Shown: positions 12,636-23,915 of the stretch, one piece after another
Layout: the number at the start of each line of letters is the position of its first letter
Numbering within the stretch: the stretch's first letter is position 1
Source of the DNA: Hymenopellis radicata
Taxonomy: Eukaryota; Basidiomycota; Agaricomycetes; Agaricales; Physalacriaceae
Direction of reading: 5' to 3'
NCBI GenBank assembly: GCA_015501595.1
Contig: JADNRX010000051.1
Location: forward strand, 149,271 to 213,270
Length of the DNA: 64,000 bases
Program-made: the position numbers and the translations under genes
Notes under the pieces: model-generated
What the model saw: only the letters and a program-made list of their open reading frames with translations
Database searches by the model: none
What the model was told of the DNA's origin: nothing

Positions 12636-12959
12636 GGATGAGAAGGTCTGCATGAATTTGGTGTATGGGAAATTACTCTCTTCGTAATCGGGAACTTGTT
12701 TATTCGTGAATTTTTAGATGCGAACACTGAACGTCGATCACTTATAGACAGACGCCGAAAGGCCATGCATCTCGCGCAATTATTTGTATGTATGTATGCT
12801 CAACCCTCCGTCGTTGCATGCACGCGACTACGGACCAACTCTGGATGCGCGTTCTGAAATCTGGATGAAGAGTTCTCGTCGGCCTGTTCGAGAAAGGCAG
12901 CAAGCATAGGGCAACCAAATTCGTCAAGCCTTGATATGCGACACTGGCCTTAGGCCTCG
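12636..12959. other. Intergenic, nothing recognised
   Basis: This is the 3' flank of F-box copy 1, up to the start of the second duplicated upstream block. No reading frame with support. Confidence 0.4.
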
Positions 12960-13642
12960 CGACCGCGTCTCTGATCATCCCATGTCCTAGGCGTCGACAT
13001 GAAGCAAAGCCTCGCCATCGCGCGCGTCCTACATGGCGTGTCCTCTATCGGAAAGGCCAGAATATGTCAGGACGACGCGTAGCAGACGACTCGAGCCGGA
13101 TTTGCTCGTATGGCTGGAAGGTCGGTTGGCCTGTGGTCAACATGAAGTTGCTACCTGCTTCGAATGTACATATCAGTTACGCCTACGGACGCGTAATAAC
13201 TTACGCACCAGAGCACATTCTCCTTGCCTGCGCGGCCGGGCTTGATTCTGCGAGAAAGAAAATATCAGAGGAAGAGTGCTGTAAATTGATGTAATAAAAC
13301 GTACATTTCGTTCGTACTTTTGTTGAAAACCAATGCAAATGGCAGGAATCACGCGCAGATTGGACATTTCAAAAGGAAGATGGTGGCTACAGGATCAGTA
13401 CATTGTCAGTACAGGATACAGGACTCGTCCTACGTCGTGGCCGCTTTGTCTTTCTGACCGTCATCATCTTCCCCTAAATTCACATATGTTTCGGAAGGCT
13501 GCGTCTTCTGCGCCTAGGCTTGAACGGTTCCTCATAGCCTAGCTGGTACATAACATTTCGCGCATTTGAGTTGCTGAACAGTAAGTTTCAAAGGCCGCCC
13601 GCATTTAGTGCCAACTAATCCACATCGTCAAGGGCCACGCTA
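12960..13642. repeat. 5' flank block, copy B
   Basis: This is the diverged counterpart of 10,600-11,345 upstream of F-box copy 2. It contains the same ordered words and a weaker version of the inverted-repeat element (GATGGTGG near 13,379; CCGTCATCATC near 13,460). Confidence 0.55.
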
Positions 13643-14957
13643 ATGAATAACCCTTTTACTCCCAGAGCTCGTGGAGTTGATCGTCGAACATAGCGCGGGC
13701 GATGAATGGTGCGAAATTCCAGCCTCATATATGGCTCGGGCTATCAGTGGCTGAAAAACTGCGCACTCATATCACGGACATGGGTCGTGCCCTGCCAGCG
13801 CGCCCTCTTTCGCCACATTTCCTTGTACGGCGCAAATTGGGTAGTCCGCCTCCTCCTCCACCTCCAACGCTATTCCCACCTCCAAAGTCTCATCCAATAC
13901 ATGAAAATCTGGCAGACACCCTTCCGCGGCGAGGCACGGAACGATTATCTATCCTGCCTCATTGCCTTATTCCCTCTCATTCCTCGTTTAACCCGTCTCC
14001 ATATCAAATTCGACAGATCCCGATGCTGGATACTTACGACCACCAATTCATCGAAGCATTCGGCGCTTTCTTGCACACATCTGAATCCCTTACGGAGCTC
14101 GTCATCCGCAATCTTCGTAGCGATGCCGATTTTCAACAAATGTTCTCACATTTAGAAGGCACCAACGTCAAGCGCGTCTCTTTGTACACGGAGCCCTATC
14201 TCCGAGCGATCCGCTTTGGTTTTTTTCCAGCTCGACAATAAGTGTGTCGTACACCTTCCTGCCATTGAGTTCCTTCGTGTCAATTTGGCAAATGTCCTAA
14301 AACTGCACGTTGCCCTCAAACTTCTGGTTCCGCAATACCCGACCATGTTCCCCAATTTAAAACACTTGGAGGTTGTTGTCAATCGGCCTTTCGACCTAGG
14401 CGTATTGTTCCGGGATGTTCTGCAACCTGTGGCTCTTCGATTGGAGTCATTCAGATTGGAATTAATGCCCGTTCGTCTATTATTTGTCATGACTCCTAAA
14501 AGCAAGTCCTAACGAAATCGTTAGACGTCCTAGACGACCTGCCGATTTACGAGGACCTCTTCGAAGGCCTTCACTTCAAGCATTTCAAGCTACGTAATGG
14601 CGGAACCGGTCTCTGGAGCTACGGGGCGCAGACACTCATCAACTGGCTCTCTCTATGTTGCTCCACCTCGCCAATTCACACACAACCGTTCATTTCGTCG
14701 AATTCACGTTCACATTCGTGGAGATCGACGACGTCGAGGGAGTTTCAGCTGAGTGGGCAACACTTGATGAGGTACTATCCCATGCAGCATTTACCGGTGT
14801 GCGGCGCATTCACTTCGAGGAGGACTCTAACGAAAGGAGTCTTATCACGACCAGGCGCATCTGGGGCTCCCATCCGTCATACGGCGTACTCTGCCGCGCC
14901 TTGCGAGTCGCGGAGTTCTTTGCTTCCAGTAGAGACAGGACGGGAAAGGTGGCGTGA
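13643..14957 (+). pseudogene. F-box/LRR-like protein, copy 2 (several frame breaks)
   Basis: Colinear with copy 1. ATG at 13,643; the F-box helix LPELVELIVEH is recovered only after a frame change near 13,660, and CALISRTWVVPCQRALF follows in another frame. The body changes frame again near 14,025 (then DHQFIEAFGAFLHTSESL) and near 14,210. An intron with GT...AG ends at about 14,470-14,525 matches the intron position of copy 1. The last exon has VHFVEFTFTFVE and stops with TGA at 14,955-14,957. Multiple frame breaks indicate a decaying copy, although single-base sequence errors could account for some of them. Confidence 0.6.
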
Positions 14958-15420
14958 AGTCGTCTCTTAGTTGGGCGTCTGAAGGAGGGAGGGTAGATCA
15001 AACCAGAGGGACTGGAGTGGTAGCTGAACGAAGCGTCTAAAGGACTCAGTCGTCCGCCATCCACCAGCGTTGTTTCCTTGACTTGTGAGTTAGATATTTG
15101 AAATTTTCCTTTTATGACGAGGAAATTGAGACTCCGCATTTTCCCTTCTCATTGTCAAGTCGTCGCCACGACACACCTGATTTAGGCCAAGGAAACTATT
15201 ACGAGCCGTCTCTGGACGCCGTTCGCGTCGGCATTTAACGTGTGCGTGTATCTCTTTCTCTGAGTCCCTGCTCGCACCAATGACGCCGTTCAGACGCCAA
15301 CCGGTCGCGGACTGACGCGTCTCCGTTAGACTCTTTTTCAAGGTAAGTCCTTTTCTCTCATCATCATTTGAACACTCAATATCAACGAATTGATATCCCT
15401 AGTACTATCCTTCCTTCACG
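14958..15420. other. Intergenic, nothing recognised
   Basis: This lies between F-box copies 2 and 3. No conserved block or gene is seen. Confidence 0.4.
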
Positions 15421-16680
15421 ATGTCATCGCGCGGCCCTTCTCTCCCACCGGAACTCGTAGACATGATTGTCCAGTATCTTTTCCGACGACAAGCACACGT
15501 TACGGAGCTGCACATTGGTATCGCGGACATGCTCTAGCTTTAGTCAACGCGCTCTGTTCCGCAACAAGGTGTTCAAACTTTACTCCTACTCAAGGATGGC
15601 TAAGCTGCATGAAGCACTCCTCTCCGTACCCCATCTTCAAACACTCATCCGCAGAGTGACGATCACCCAAGAAGACGAGATCAGCCTCTCTAATGTTATT
15701 GCCCTTCCCACCTACATGTCTTGCCTCACATCCGTGGTTTCTCTTCTCCCGAATCTAGTATTCATGCAATTCCACTTACTGGACTTTCGGGCGGCACAAT
15801 CCAATCCTACCTCGATTTGATCCAAATCTCGAGGAGCTCTCGACTCGTCGAGCTTGACCTCCAGTTCATCTCTACCGTTGAAGCCGTTCATGTTGCCTTC
15901 GAGGCTTTGGAAGGAACTAATATCAAGCGAGTCACCTTGTCTGGGGTCCTCGAGGAGTCTGCTCCAATTGACGTGGGTGCTTCGGTCAAGCGCTTGCACC
16001 TTCCATCGCTTGAATGCATTTGCCTTGATGGCAGCAGTCTACAAATTCATTTCCATGATTGGCTCACTCGTCGAGCTGATCTGCCAAACCTGACGCAGTG
16101 CGAAATTGTTCTCAGCGATGAAGCAGACGAGCAAGCAGGCGAGTTACTGGCATGGAGGGACGTGTTGCTTCGTGGATTCCCTCCTCTCAAATTATTCAAA
16201 TTTCAAATCACGGACCGTGTGTAGCTATCGCTTGCTTAGTTGGACACCTAGATCTTAACGATGACTTAGATTACATGGATTTTAACGGGTCCGAAGAAGG
16301 TGCACTTTGTCCGTTGCCGCTTGCTGGTCTGCACTTCCAGCATGTTCATCTTGGTATCGACTGTGACTCCGAATTTCCATGTCAGGCCATCAAGTGGTGG
16401 TCGTCTACATTTCGTGCAATGTCTGACTCCAAGGCGACCATACATTTCACGGAGCTCACATTCACATTTACCGAACCAGAGAACAATAGTCTGAGGGCGG
16501 CATGGCAGTCGCTTGACATATGTCTTTCGCAGCCCATGTTTAGCACTGTGCGGAGCATTCATTTCGAGAGGAGTGATCATCGGGGATTGATCACTCAGGT
16601 GGTGTATCCGTCCCTTGCAGACAAAGTACGGTTTACCTTGCCTCTACTTGCAAGTCGAGGTGTTTCTTTGTTTCGTCTAG
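15421..16680 (+). pseudogene. F-box/LRR-like protein, copy 3 (frame breaks)
   Basis: ATG at 15,421 opens SLPPELVDMIVQYL, an F-box start. The frame changes near 15,485 (then SCTLVSRTCSSFSQRALF) and again near 15,790. A short putative intron at 16,217-16,251 (35 nt, GT...AG) sits at the same place as the intron of copy 4. The last exon carries the family block IHFTELTFTFTE and LASRGV. The expected stop TAG at 16,678-16,680 is reached only if one T of the TTT near 16,662 is removed; otherwise the frame runs to 16,853. All breaks are one-base changes in or near short homopolymers, so the gene may be less broken than it looks. Confidence 0.55.
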
Positions 16681-17539
16681 AGAGGCGAACCAAACGTAGG
16701 ACATCCGGTCGTACCTCCCCGTGCATCTGTTCAATTTTCACCTTCCTATATTTGATCTCCCGCGCTTCTGCCGTACCAGCGCCTGGGCGCGTACCAGACT
16801 GTCCCGCAAGACTTGGGGACGGGCTTTTTGAAATCCCTATGCCGTCCTATTGAGGAGGCCGCTGCACTATGTACTTCTTTATTCTGTACTTACTAGATGT
16901 CTAAATTTCGAGGCTCTCGCTTTGTCCAATGTAGAATACTGTTCGATTATAGCCATAACATTTCATCTCGCGGTGTCCAAAACATTCGTGCAACCTAACA
17001 CGCCTCAATCGCACTGGGCATCTGCATCTGTGACCCGCCCGTCGCGTATCTCCTTCTGCCAAGTCGTCAGAGCGCAAAGCGCCGGCCAAGGTCCGCTTGT
17101 CACGCTGAACGGGTAATGCTTTGAAGAGCGAATCGCTTTTAAAACTCGCCGAGAACGGTCTTTAAACCGTGACTGCTCTCTTTCAAAAGACCGCCATCAG
17201 TAACTCGCTTGAAGGATTTCGTCTCTCCTGCGTCTCCGGTGTTTACGCGCATCCTCCTCCGCTATTGCTCTTCGCACATCTTTCAGCGTCCATTCTCGAG
17301 ACGTCTGATCTCCTCGTTACTTCCTATTTAGGACATCACTGCTATTTTGGGACAGCAGGCGGGGATTTTGGGAGCAGAGGCGGCAAGAGACGGAGGGCGA
17401 GTCGTGATGGGAGGGAGGGCGGACTTGATGAATTGGGACTTGGTCTCCGCTCTATGTCGAATCCGCCTTGTCCGCCTGAGTCCGCACCTACTCAGCTGCA
17501 TCGGCGCTTCTAGTTTCCGCACCATCGCAACCAGCGACC
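16681..17539. other. Intergenic; repeated block
   Basis: No gene is supported. 17,170-17,350 resembles 7.7-8.0 kb and 20.6-20.8 kb (pyrimidine-rich block upstream of the coiled-coil relic). Confidence 0.35.
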
Positions 17540-17800
17540 CTTTTGCTCTAGTCCCGCCAACTAGACATTCGTCACCCGCTTCACCTCCTCACCACAGGCG
17601 ACATTCAAAGCGAGTGCGCCGCGTTCCTTCGTGAGCGCAGAGATGGCGTCCGCAGAGGTGTTGTTCTGACCACCCTGAAGCGCACCCTTCTCTGATTCCA
17701 ACAGTTGACACTTTTCCTCCATGTCCTGCACCTGCGTCACAAGGTCGGCGTACGGAAACACTTGTCGGTAACATCGCAAGATGGCGGCGAGCATCGTCCG
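17540..17800 (-). pseudogene. Relic of coiled-coil protein gene, copy 2
   Basis: Minus-strand reading of about 77 residues with heptad-like Leu and charged residues (VQDMEEKCQLLESEKGALQ, then ISALTKERGALALNVA). It is the best preserved of three related relics. No start codon with context or closing exon is visible. Neighbouring sequence is related to 8.4-10 kb. Confidence 0.4.
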
Positions 17801-18697
17801 CAGTCATAGTCCAGGACGCAATTCAACCAAATGGCTCCGGCGTTTCCGCGATGCGGATGTGGGGAACCAAATGAATGCAAGAGACATTGAAGGAATGATC
17901 TAAGAATATTATCAGCACATGTCAGTCAGTAGATTCCCCAAGACGCACGATGTTCTTTGATGCATTTTTATGCCTGCTTAGTGCTGGCCGGTTTTCTTTA
18001 ATTCTAGGCAAAGCTGGAGGGACAACGTTGGTCGTCTTGTTTCAATATCTGACAGTGTAGATGAGCTCAACATGGTAGGGTATATCGAAGTTGAACACAA
18101 ACCGAAGGGCATAATACGCGTCCCTCCCTCCGCGCGTGCGATAGAAATGTTGGAAGATGGGAGCGCGGGGCTATTATTCCAGGTCCACGGTGCTGCCGCT
18201 GAGCTTGAGGATGTTACTGGGCTTAAGGACGTTGGCGGGTGAAAAGACGCGCATGACATCGCTATGCAGAGGATGGATTCGTTGCTCCTGTAGTTGGGAA
18301 AATAGATGAATTTCAACGCATGGAGGGATACAGCGGCAAGTACGCACTAAGAGTAGGTCGTCTGGACGACCGCCTGCACCTGCTGCTCGCGTTACTCGGA
18401 TTGAACTTGGGCTAGGAAGACATACAGTACGTACCTCGACGAGTGGTGGAATGACAACGCTCAAATATCTCGACCGGTTCGCTTGTTCTCCGATGGCAAC
18501 ACACCACGCGAGTCAAGCAACGAGGAGCGCCATGGTCTTCCCACACCCCCACTACAGTCCATTCCCAGATTATAGGGCCGTCCTGAGCAACGCCGTCGTA
18601 CGCATGTGCATTGAGTCGATAGTGATCCATTCGGAACGGGTATCGTAGGCTGGCCTATTGTCGGGTAATACCACAATCAAGTCGGTTCGAACGTGAG
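17801..18697. other. Intergenic; related to 9.2-10.2 kb
   Basis: It shares ATTCCCCAAGACGCACGA and a CGACCGGTTCG...ACACACCACG-like segment with 9.65 and 10.1 kb. Reading frames are short and broken; probably a decayed copy of the same block. Confidence 0.3.
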
Positions 18698-18766
18698 CTG
18701 GGACGGCCTGATTCTAGGACTAGTGTGTCGACAGTGTTGGCCTGATTCTAGGACTAGTGTGTCGTC
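18698..18766. repeat. Two 26-bp direct repeats with an inverted pair
   Basis: The sequence GGCCTGATTCTAGGACTAGT followed by GTGTCG occurs at about 18,698 and 18,740. Around the second copy GACAGTGTTG and CAACACTGTC form an inverted pair. It may be a footprint of a small element; function unknown. Confidence 0.5.
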
Positions 18767-18959
18767 AACACTGTCTACGTCGTCCTGGCAAATTCAGAGA
18801 AATAGCCCTATTCTGCGATAGACCACGCTTAATAAGGCGTAGGATCTGGGCGCGAAATCAGGAGAATTCCAAGTCATATAGTTTGCGATAACGCACCAGA
18901 GGCATGGGATCCATGAATTCAAGCAAGGAAAGGGTTTGAAAGGGGAAGTCGGACGAAAA

Positions 18960-19035
18960 CCAAAATGGTGGTGGTGGTTGTCGATCAAGTGGCATCTTGC
19001 CTTCCGACGATCATCCACGGTAAATTTGTCGCGTT
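18960..19035. promoter_or_regulatory. Third copy of the GATGGTGG/GATCAAG element
   Basis: It contains ATGGTGGTGGTGGTTG, CGATCAAG and TTCCGACGATCATC in the order seen at 11,051-11,119, but the arms are no longer perfect inverted repeats. No intact gene follows it on the plus strand, so it may mark a block whose gene was lost. Confidence 0.35.
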
Positions 19036-19204
19036 CCTGTCCGCATCTCAAGCAAATCATTAACAATTTAACGGTCCTCTAGCTTGAACTGCACAACTTG
19101 GTTCGGCTACCTGCTCTGCTGCTAGATTTCAAGTAAGTAAACGTACTTCTTTCATTGAACACGTTCGAACTCGGACACCTTCACGTCTTCTAGTCTTTAA
19201 CCTC

Positions 19205-20059
19205 TTAATTGGTAGACGCCAGGTCTGGTAAGTTTATTACTTTCATCATCGACCAGGCTACCAAAATAAATTCACGTCTTGACAGGAAGCTGGTTAGTGG
19301 CACTTCGGAGATGGGCCTTCCTCTGCCACCCGAGCTTGTGTAGATATGCACCCTGAGACGTTTCAAAAGCCTCAGGTCAGCCTTGGAGAGCATCTTGAAA
19401 AAACATTCTGTCTCGAATTTCCCTGCGTAGATCTCCAGCTCTTGCAGTTGGATAGAATGCCCAGAGAGCACGTCAAGCACAGCCTTTGTGCTCTCGTTTG
19501 AGTTCTTACATGGCCAAAAGGATAGCCTTACATCAAGCGGGCGTGGATTAGAAAGGACGAGATGCTGTTTAAGAACGTCGATGGAAAAGTTGGAATCGAT
19601 GTCACTCCAAACAGCCACGTGGGACCAGAGAGACGGGGCAGAGCGTGACAATGTGCGCCAGAACCTGCACACATGGCCGAAGCTACACGGTGGTTGTCGA
19701 GGATGTAGTAGGGCGCGAGAAGACGGAACATCCACGAGGGAAAAGATGTGAAGGAGGATTTCACGGGGAATGGAGCGGATGGGCGCAGCAAGGGACTTGG
19801 TCTGTTCGATTTCGGCGCGCGTTAACTCGATCTCCTTGCGCTTTTGCGCTATCAGCGCTTCGAGGCATGCCAGGTCGTCTTGCATGACTTGGTAACGAGC
19901 CCCCAGTACAGCTACGCGACCCGGTATACGGTAAGTCGCGGCACTTGGTAGGGCATCTCCCGAACGTAAGACGTCAAGAACATCAACGTTCCAAGCCACC
20001 TGCGAGTCGGTGGCAGATGAAGCTTCCGGTTTAAATCCGCAGCGCGCGCAAGTCGCCAT
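19205..20059 (-). CDS. F-box protein with N-terminal CxxC and coiled coil; 3' end probably lost
   Basis: The start is the ATG at 20,057-20,059. The N-terminus has CARC. Residues ~70-105 form a coiled coil (LACLEALIAQKRKEIELTRA), immediately followed by a clear F-box (PIRSIPREILLHIFSLVDVP ... VCRFWRTLSRSAPSLWSHV). This layout, coiled coil then F-box then LRR-like tail, is common in Agaricomycetes and predicts an SCF adaptor. The protein ends after about 284 residues, shorter than the usual 400-600, and its last ~25 residues do not look like the family. The 3' part was therefore probably cut off. It is unrelated in detail to the plus-strand F-box group. Confidence 0.65.
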   Translation of the reverse strand: MATCARCGFKPEASSATDSQVAWNVDVLDVLRSGDALPSAATYRIPGRVAVLGARYQVMQDDLACLEALIAQKRKEIELTRAEIEQTKSLAAPIRSIPREILLHIFSLVDVPSSRALLHPRQPPCSFGHVCRFWRTLSRSAPSLWSHVAVWSDIDSNFSIDVLKQHLVLSNPRPLDVRLSFWPCKNSNESTKAVLDVLSGHSIQLQELEIYAGKFETECFFKMLSKADLRLLKRLRVHIYTSSGGRGRPISEVPLTSFLSRREFILVAWSMMKVINLPDLASTN

Positions 20060-20679
20060 TTTTGAGTCTTCTACATAGTCAGTCGGATAGAAACTTAGGA
20101 CAGAAATGGCGCTCACGGTGCAGTGAGTGGCTCGTGTGGACAAGACGACGTGATGGTTCAAAGCAGAGCAGCTGATAAGATTAGATCAGATCACATTACT
20201 TTTCCCGCCCTCCATACTCGTTTGTAGCAGTTGTTTCCATGAGAGATGCAGAAAGGAGAGCACGAGGTAAGCCTGAACAGTAGTGTGGCAGAGAACGATG
20301 TTCGTTGATTCAGTGGGGCTCAACATATTCTCAAAGTTCTCCTCGTCTTGCAAGCTTGTTTTAACATAAATAGTTGATGGTTTACTATCGTAACTGGCAT
20401 TAAACCACGAAAGACAAGGACACTCTAGGCTCCTTCGCATATTTACCTGAAAAAAATACCTCTACCGGGGCCTACCCAACCAATTGTGCCCCCATCGCAA
20501 GGCGCCGGCACGCTAATCACGTATGACGGCTGATGGCTCAATAAGAACGATCTCAAACCGGACCAGCGACAACCCTCGCCTCCAGATACTAAGATTGCAA
20601 ATCGAACACAGCCACTGCTCTCTTTCCGAAGCCCACTCCTGTCGTCTTAACCACAAGACGAGGGCTATCCTTCCACCAC
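20060..20679. other. Intergenic, upstream of the minus F-box gene
   Basis: No gene seen. It should hold the promoter of the minus-strand F-box gene; I see no distinctive motif. Confidence 0.35.
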
Positions 20680-20960
20680 CACCACGCCATCGACTTATTC
20701 GGATGACTTCATCTCTCCCATGCCTCTCCATCGTCTGCTCGCGCGCATCTTCCTCCTCGCTGCTCTTCGCACTTCGTAAGCCGTCCCCTCATTCTCGAGC
20801 CGCCTGATTTCCTCAGAAAGTTTCCGCTCTGTTTCAATATCCGGCTGACCTCACTACAGGCGACTTTGGAACTGGGTGTGTCGCGATCCGTTTTGAGCGC
20901 ACACATGCCATAGCCTACACCTGTGTTCTAAGATCGGCGCTTTGTAAATGTGCAATAGTT
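20680..20960 (-). pseudogene. Relic of coiled-coil protein gene, copy 3
   Basis: The minus strand reads ALKTDRDTPSSKVACSEVSR, aligned with TKERGALALNVACGEEVKR of copy 2. It also reads EEIRRLENE-like residues near 20,800, which recur near 17,320. Strongly decayed. Confidence 0.35.
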
Positions 20961-22548
20961 TCGATATCGCCACAGACATCACAAAAGCGTGCGGCGCGTG
21001 CAATACAAGCGAAGCAGTAAACCTCGGCTTCTTCGACTCCCTACAGCAGACATGAGAGTGTAATCGTATCGCCCGGACTCGTTTTCTCCTGGAGGGCAAT
21101 GAACGATGGCGGCACCGCGTGGATGGCAGGATGAGGTAGGGTGGTATTCGACGGGTAGAGGGTTCGAAAGAGTTGATAACATTCTTGAACAGGTATAAGC
21201 ATTCGCTGAACGGCGAGATCATAAAAAGTGACAAACTAGGTCGTTCGTGCACTTGTAGTTGGCGGCAAAGTAGGATTGAGTTCCAAACACTCGTAAGGTG
21301 TAAAATCTTTATCATGAATACGGTCTAGAAGTGTTCGAAGGGTGCAAGGCGCAGGTGCATAGATCGTCAGCGGTAGACGCGTTAGGGTCCTTGAAGTATC
21401 TTCGTATGACCACTACAGAAGGAGGAGTGTCTTCTCTTAGTACTGTCATGGCATCGCAACGGAGACAAGTGCAAGAACAGTCTCGACAGTAACCAGTTCC
21501 TGCGCGATGACGTCACCACGTCTGGTTTTGTTTCCTTCAGGTTTCCTTCAAGAGCGGCGAGGCAAAGCTGCGCGCTGCGCACTCGCATCGATATAAAGCA
21601 AATGAGCGGGCGAAGACGTTCGTACACCAATACACAAGGCCCATGTTAGCTATTTAGACGGGTCCTGTATATCCAACAAGCTCTCCGGCGTTCCAAGCCG
21701 AGATCGTGGACGAGAGGATGGGGTCCAAAGGTTGTCTTGAGATAGTAATGCCAGCTTGGACTACCATTGGTGAACAATAGGAATTCGTTATCGCTAGACA
21801 AGACTGGCATGACGCGAATCGGCTAATCCTACGGGCGAGGGCTGTAGCATCGGTGCCGACAAGGACACGAATGGGAGTAGGATGCACTGCTCCTTCGGAA
21901 CGTCGGCTTGACGCCAGAGGAGAAGTACGCGCTTGTGCAGGTGCGCTCCAACCCTCCTGGTGCAGCATAGGCGCTAACATACAACGTCAGAGATTCGACC
22001 CCCAGCGACGAGCTACGGGCACGGCAACAACAAAGTCGATAACGCCAGGCCAACATCATACACTCCTACATCAAGAGCCTTCCGCGCACACCTCAAGTCC
22101 AGATCATCGGGCACAGTCCAAGACCACAAAGGCATTGCGGAGCAAACCCTAAAACACGAACACCATGCCTCCTCACACACGACCCATGTATCCGCTGAAC
22201 ACGAAGCCATAGGCATAGCACATTTCTTCCGCTGGCACATGGATGCGGCGCCGGGTCGTGCCCCTACGACGACGGCACAGGCGACGAGCTACACGTCCCG
22301 CGGCATTTTTGTCGGCTAAGTCATGTTCGACATTCTCCTGCGGGAGCTCAGGAACATTGCCGTGCGAGAACGGGCAAAGTATGCTCCACGTCCGTTCGAA
22401 TGGATGGGGTCAACGGCGTTACGAATAGAATCGCAGCCTGGATTGGAGAAGATCTAAACAAGCTGAGCCCATGGAGGGAGGATGAGATCAATGTGTGTCC
22501 ATTCGTGCGTGAGTGAGGGCATACTGCGTTGGATGACCTGACACTTCA
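20961..22548. other. Intergenic; no supportable gene
   Basis: Short readings only. A minus reading at 21,654-21,980 contains PIRVLVGTDATALARRI, reminiscent of a helicase motif V, but no other helicase motif can be found, so no gene is called. Confidence 0.35.
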
Positions 22549-22935
22549 TTAGACGTGGAAGAGCCTAGTTACTGGTGACTTACATTTGATGGTACAACGA
22601 AGTATTCGTCGACCCGGTTCCACCGAATGCCGGACAGCATGCTCTATCAGCATGTACGAGCGGTCCATGAGGGTATTAAAGATGGTTGGCAGCTGGTTTA
22701 AATGCCTGTCAGTCGTCGGATTTAGATTACTGTTTGGATTGCACGCACCTGTGGCCGTTGAAGGAATGAAAACACGTTTAACACGTCCACGAGTCGCTCC
22801 ATTCGTCTGAGTCCTTGCAACGGCGCTTTTTAGCTCTGCTTGATCGTCGTAGGGTGGTCCCTGTCTTCCAAAAAGGTCGGAAGCCAGGAAAGGTAAGGCC
22901 GCGGTTTTCGTCGCCGTTTGCGCCTTCAGTCGCAT
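22549..22935 (-). CDS. Unrecognised 128-aa reading frame
   Basis: Uninterrupted minus-strand reading from ATG at 22,933-22,935. It is basic, with no recognised motif. Possible splice donors and acceptors occur within it (GTGCGT near 22,748, CAG near 22,706), but removing that segment breaks the frame. It could be one exon of a longer gene or chance. Confidence 0.25.
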   Translation of the reverse strand: MRLKAQTATKTAALPFLASDLFGRQGPPYDDQAELKSAVARTQTNGATRGRVKRVFIPSTATGACNPNSNLNPTTDRHLNQLPTIFNTLMDRSYMLIEHAVRHSVEPGRRILRCTIKCKSPVTRLFHV

Positions 22936-23915
22936 CTGTTATGGGGCGTTTTATTGTGAATGATATGATGGTGGCAGATCAAGTTACCTCGATTTCGGTG
23001 GAGGGGGGAATTCGTCGCCAGATTGCCAGCGCAAAGGTTTGAGCAGTAGCCAGGAGGGGCAATGCCTATGCCACCAAAATGAGAACCAGTGGATAGTCAT
23101 ACTTTCGGCGACGTACATGTACTCCAGCAAAACAAGCAATCCAACGTATGTGCTCTCCGGATACGCAATGTCTGGGCGCGCCCTAACATCGCCAGGCCAC
23201 GCGTATAGAGCTCGACGCTGCCGTTTACACACGGTGTTATCCGCGCATCCTGGTATAACAGTCGTCGTCGCCGGGAGTTCCCTCGGTGAGGTTCCTTTAT
23301 CGTCGTCTGCGGGTTGGATTGCGATATTTATTTTCCTGGAAAAGTATTGTTCGCGAACTTGATTGTATGAGGGGAATAGACTGCGAGAATCAGGCGAGAA
23401 TAGTGGGAAACTCGAGGTATGGGTAAGATGATGATGGTGGTTCCTGATCAAGCCTACATCCTCCCGCCATCACTGTTCAACAACGGTATTTTTTCATGTA
23501 TTATTGTATAGTTCCTCGACGCAGAAACCTAACCATGGCTTATAGTTATACCACGAAGCTGACGCTTTGTGAATGAGTTGACTCAAACTTGTCTTTCAAG
23601 TACTAGTAGTACCCATACATACCGCTTTCGTTCTTCATGCATTCCAACTCGGAGGCGTCCAGACCGCGAATTTACTCCTGGTTATCATCTGCTAACCCAG
23701 AGCCCGTCCTTGTAAGTCCTTGGCGTCTCCCCGGATAATCTTATGCTTAAATTCATGTCTCCACAGGAATGAGTTCTTCACTTATGACCGTCGATCATCT
23801 CCCCATGACCATATTACGCTTCCAAGCTGCGCGCTCGTCCCTCGGGTCCTAGACTACGCGCCCTTTATCATCACTTCGCCTTCCACAAATCCATTCACCC
23901 ATCGATTTTCTGACG
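22936..23915. other. Intergenic with a fourth GATGGTGG/GATCAAG element
   Basis: At about 23,427-23,480 the sequence has GATGATGATGGTGGTT, TGATCAAGC and CGCCATCAC, similar to 11,051-11,119. It lies about 440 bp upstream of the membrane-protein start, paralleling its distance upstream of F-box copy 1. No other gene is seen. Confidence 0.35.

Noticed and set aside
21654..21980. Helicase fragment (PIRVLVGTDA)
   Set aside because: Only one motif-like stretch is seen; no Walker A, DEAD/DEAH or motif VI nearby in any frame.
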